6,846 bases of DNA. Origin: Geodermatophilaceae bacterium (GTDB taxonomy: Bacteria; Actinomycetota; Actinomycetes; Mycobacteriales; Geodermatophilaceae). The stretch spans positions 1 to 6,846 of the forward strand of contig JACCUF010000211.1 in NCBI GenBank assembly GCA_013811975.1. Direction: 5' to 3'. Below, piece after piece: positions 5,940-6,846 of this stretch (within the stretch, counting starts at the first letter, position 1; every line of letters begins with the position of its first letter). The position numbers were made by a program, and so were the translations under genes. The notes beneath the pieces are model-generated. The model made no database searches, was not told where the DNA came from, and saw nothing but the letters and a program-made list of their open reading frames with translations.

Positions 5940-6042
5940 TCAGCTGAACTCAGCGAGGCTGGTGGGCACCTGGGCGGACACAGAGTGGGGTGGAACGCCA
6001 GCGGCGTTGGCACCTCCGGTGCGACGTGGCACGATCTCGCTG
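5940..6042. other. Unassigned scar sequence upstream of the AraC fragment
   Basis: I recognise no gene here. The minus strand stays open to a TGA at 5940 and reads VPPHSVSAQVPTSLAEFS, which I cannot place. The plus strand is open into the AraC fragment. GCACC-TCC-GGTGC (6010-6022) is a 5-bp dyad 20 nt before the fragment's GTG and could be an old operator. Confidence 0.3.
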
Positions 6043-6192
6043 GTGATCAGCAGTCCCGCCGCGGCGCAGCACCTGCGCGGCCTGGCGCGGCTGCGTCGCG
6101 TTCGCGACCGGATCGACCGGGAGTACGCCCAGCCGCTGGACGTCGAGGCGCTCGCCCGCGGCGCGCACATGTCGGCCGGGCAGGGCCCATAG
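6043..6192 (+). pseudogene. Truncated AraC-family transcriptional regulator (N-terminal fragment)
   Basis: From GTG at 6043 the frame reads MISSPAAAQHLRGLARLRRV, then RDRIDREYAQPLDVEALARG and AHMSAGQGP before a TAG at 6190. This matches the first helix-turn-helix region of small actinobacterial AraC-type regulators, whose family pattern continues ...AHMSAGHLSRQFR. Homology stops after the Gly at codon 46 (about 6180), where QGP-stop replaces HLSRQF. The second helix-turn-helix and the rest of the domain are lost, so it cannot bind DNA as a normal AraC protein. Such regulators often sit upstream of a glyoxalase-like (VOC) gene and a UvrA-like ABC gene; here the ABC gene follows and the VOC gene is missing, consistent with a deletion. 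The start codon is a guess: the frame is also open upstream. Confidence 0.75.
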
Positions 6193-6298
6193 GCTCCACG
6201 GGCCGAAGCGAAGGCGAACCAGACGTACTCCTCGAAGCCGGTCAGATCGAGCCAGGCGACGCTGACGGAGACCGCGAACGCGGCCCCGCCCGACAGAT

Positions 6299-6303
6299 GG
6301 AGA
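6299..6303 (+). promoter_or_regulatory. Ribosome binding site of the UvrA-like gene (GGAGA)
   Basis: GGAGA ends 4 nt before the ATG at 6308 and is the only clear Shine-Dalgarno before a gene in the window. It fixes the start and contrasts with the SD-less minus-strand genes. Confidence 0.75.
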
Positions 6304-6307
6304 CACG

Positions 6308-6846
<539 letters not shown>

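Overview
The window is high-GC bacterial DNA with strong G/C preference at third codon positions, and its gene content points to an actinobacterium. The neighbourhood of pcrA (UvrD-type helicase), a secreted M23 endopeptidase, a stand-alone B12-binding mutase subunit and sucC is, from memory, the arrangement seen around pcrA/sucC in Streptomyces and (without the B12 gene) around uvrD1-sucC in Mycobacterium. I cannot name the genus.

Layout: positions 1-721 (minus) hold the N-terminal 240 residues of succinyl-CoA synthetase beta (sucC), running off the left edge. Upstream of it on the same strand are a small B12-binding acyl-CoA mutase subunit (783-1187) and an unrecognised multi-pass membrane protein with a long basic N-terminal tail (1198-2325). 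A 282-bp divergent spacer (2326-2607) leads to a plus-strand M23 metallopeptidase (2608-3345). It faces pcrA (3402-5774, minus), with a strong bulged hairpin between the two convergent genes. Upstream of pcrA the conserved neighbourhood ends abruptly. Positions 5814-6307 are a scar of broken pieces: an IS5-type transposase remnant, the first ~45 codons of an AraC-type regulator, and about 120 bp of unassigned sequence. A UvrA-like ABC ATPase gene (6308 onward, plus) then starts and runs off the right edge.

How the genes fit together: the B12 protein and SucC act around succinyl-CoA (acyl-CoA mutase chemistry feeding the TCA cycle). The M23 enzyme is an envelope hydrolase. PcrA is a DNA repair/replication helicase, and the UvrA-like protein probably gives resistance to DNA-binding drugs. 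The minus-strand genes share a promoter style: no Shine-Dalgarno, and a TANNNT -10-like hexamer 7-10 nt before the start codon, as expected for leaderless mRNAs. The UvrA-like gene instead has a clear Shine-Dalgarno, which fits a separate, acquired origin. The M23 gene has an untranslated leader carrying a GTTACG-N5-GTCACG direct repeat that resembles binding sites of the cell-envelope regulator MtrA, next to a perfect 7-bp hairpin.

I found no clearly new biological system. The most useful leads are the leaderless signature, the possible MtrA-type control of the M23 gene, the unassigned membrane protein set against the mutase subunit, and the decayed mobile/regulatory scar beside pcrA.
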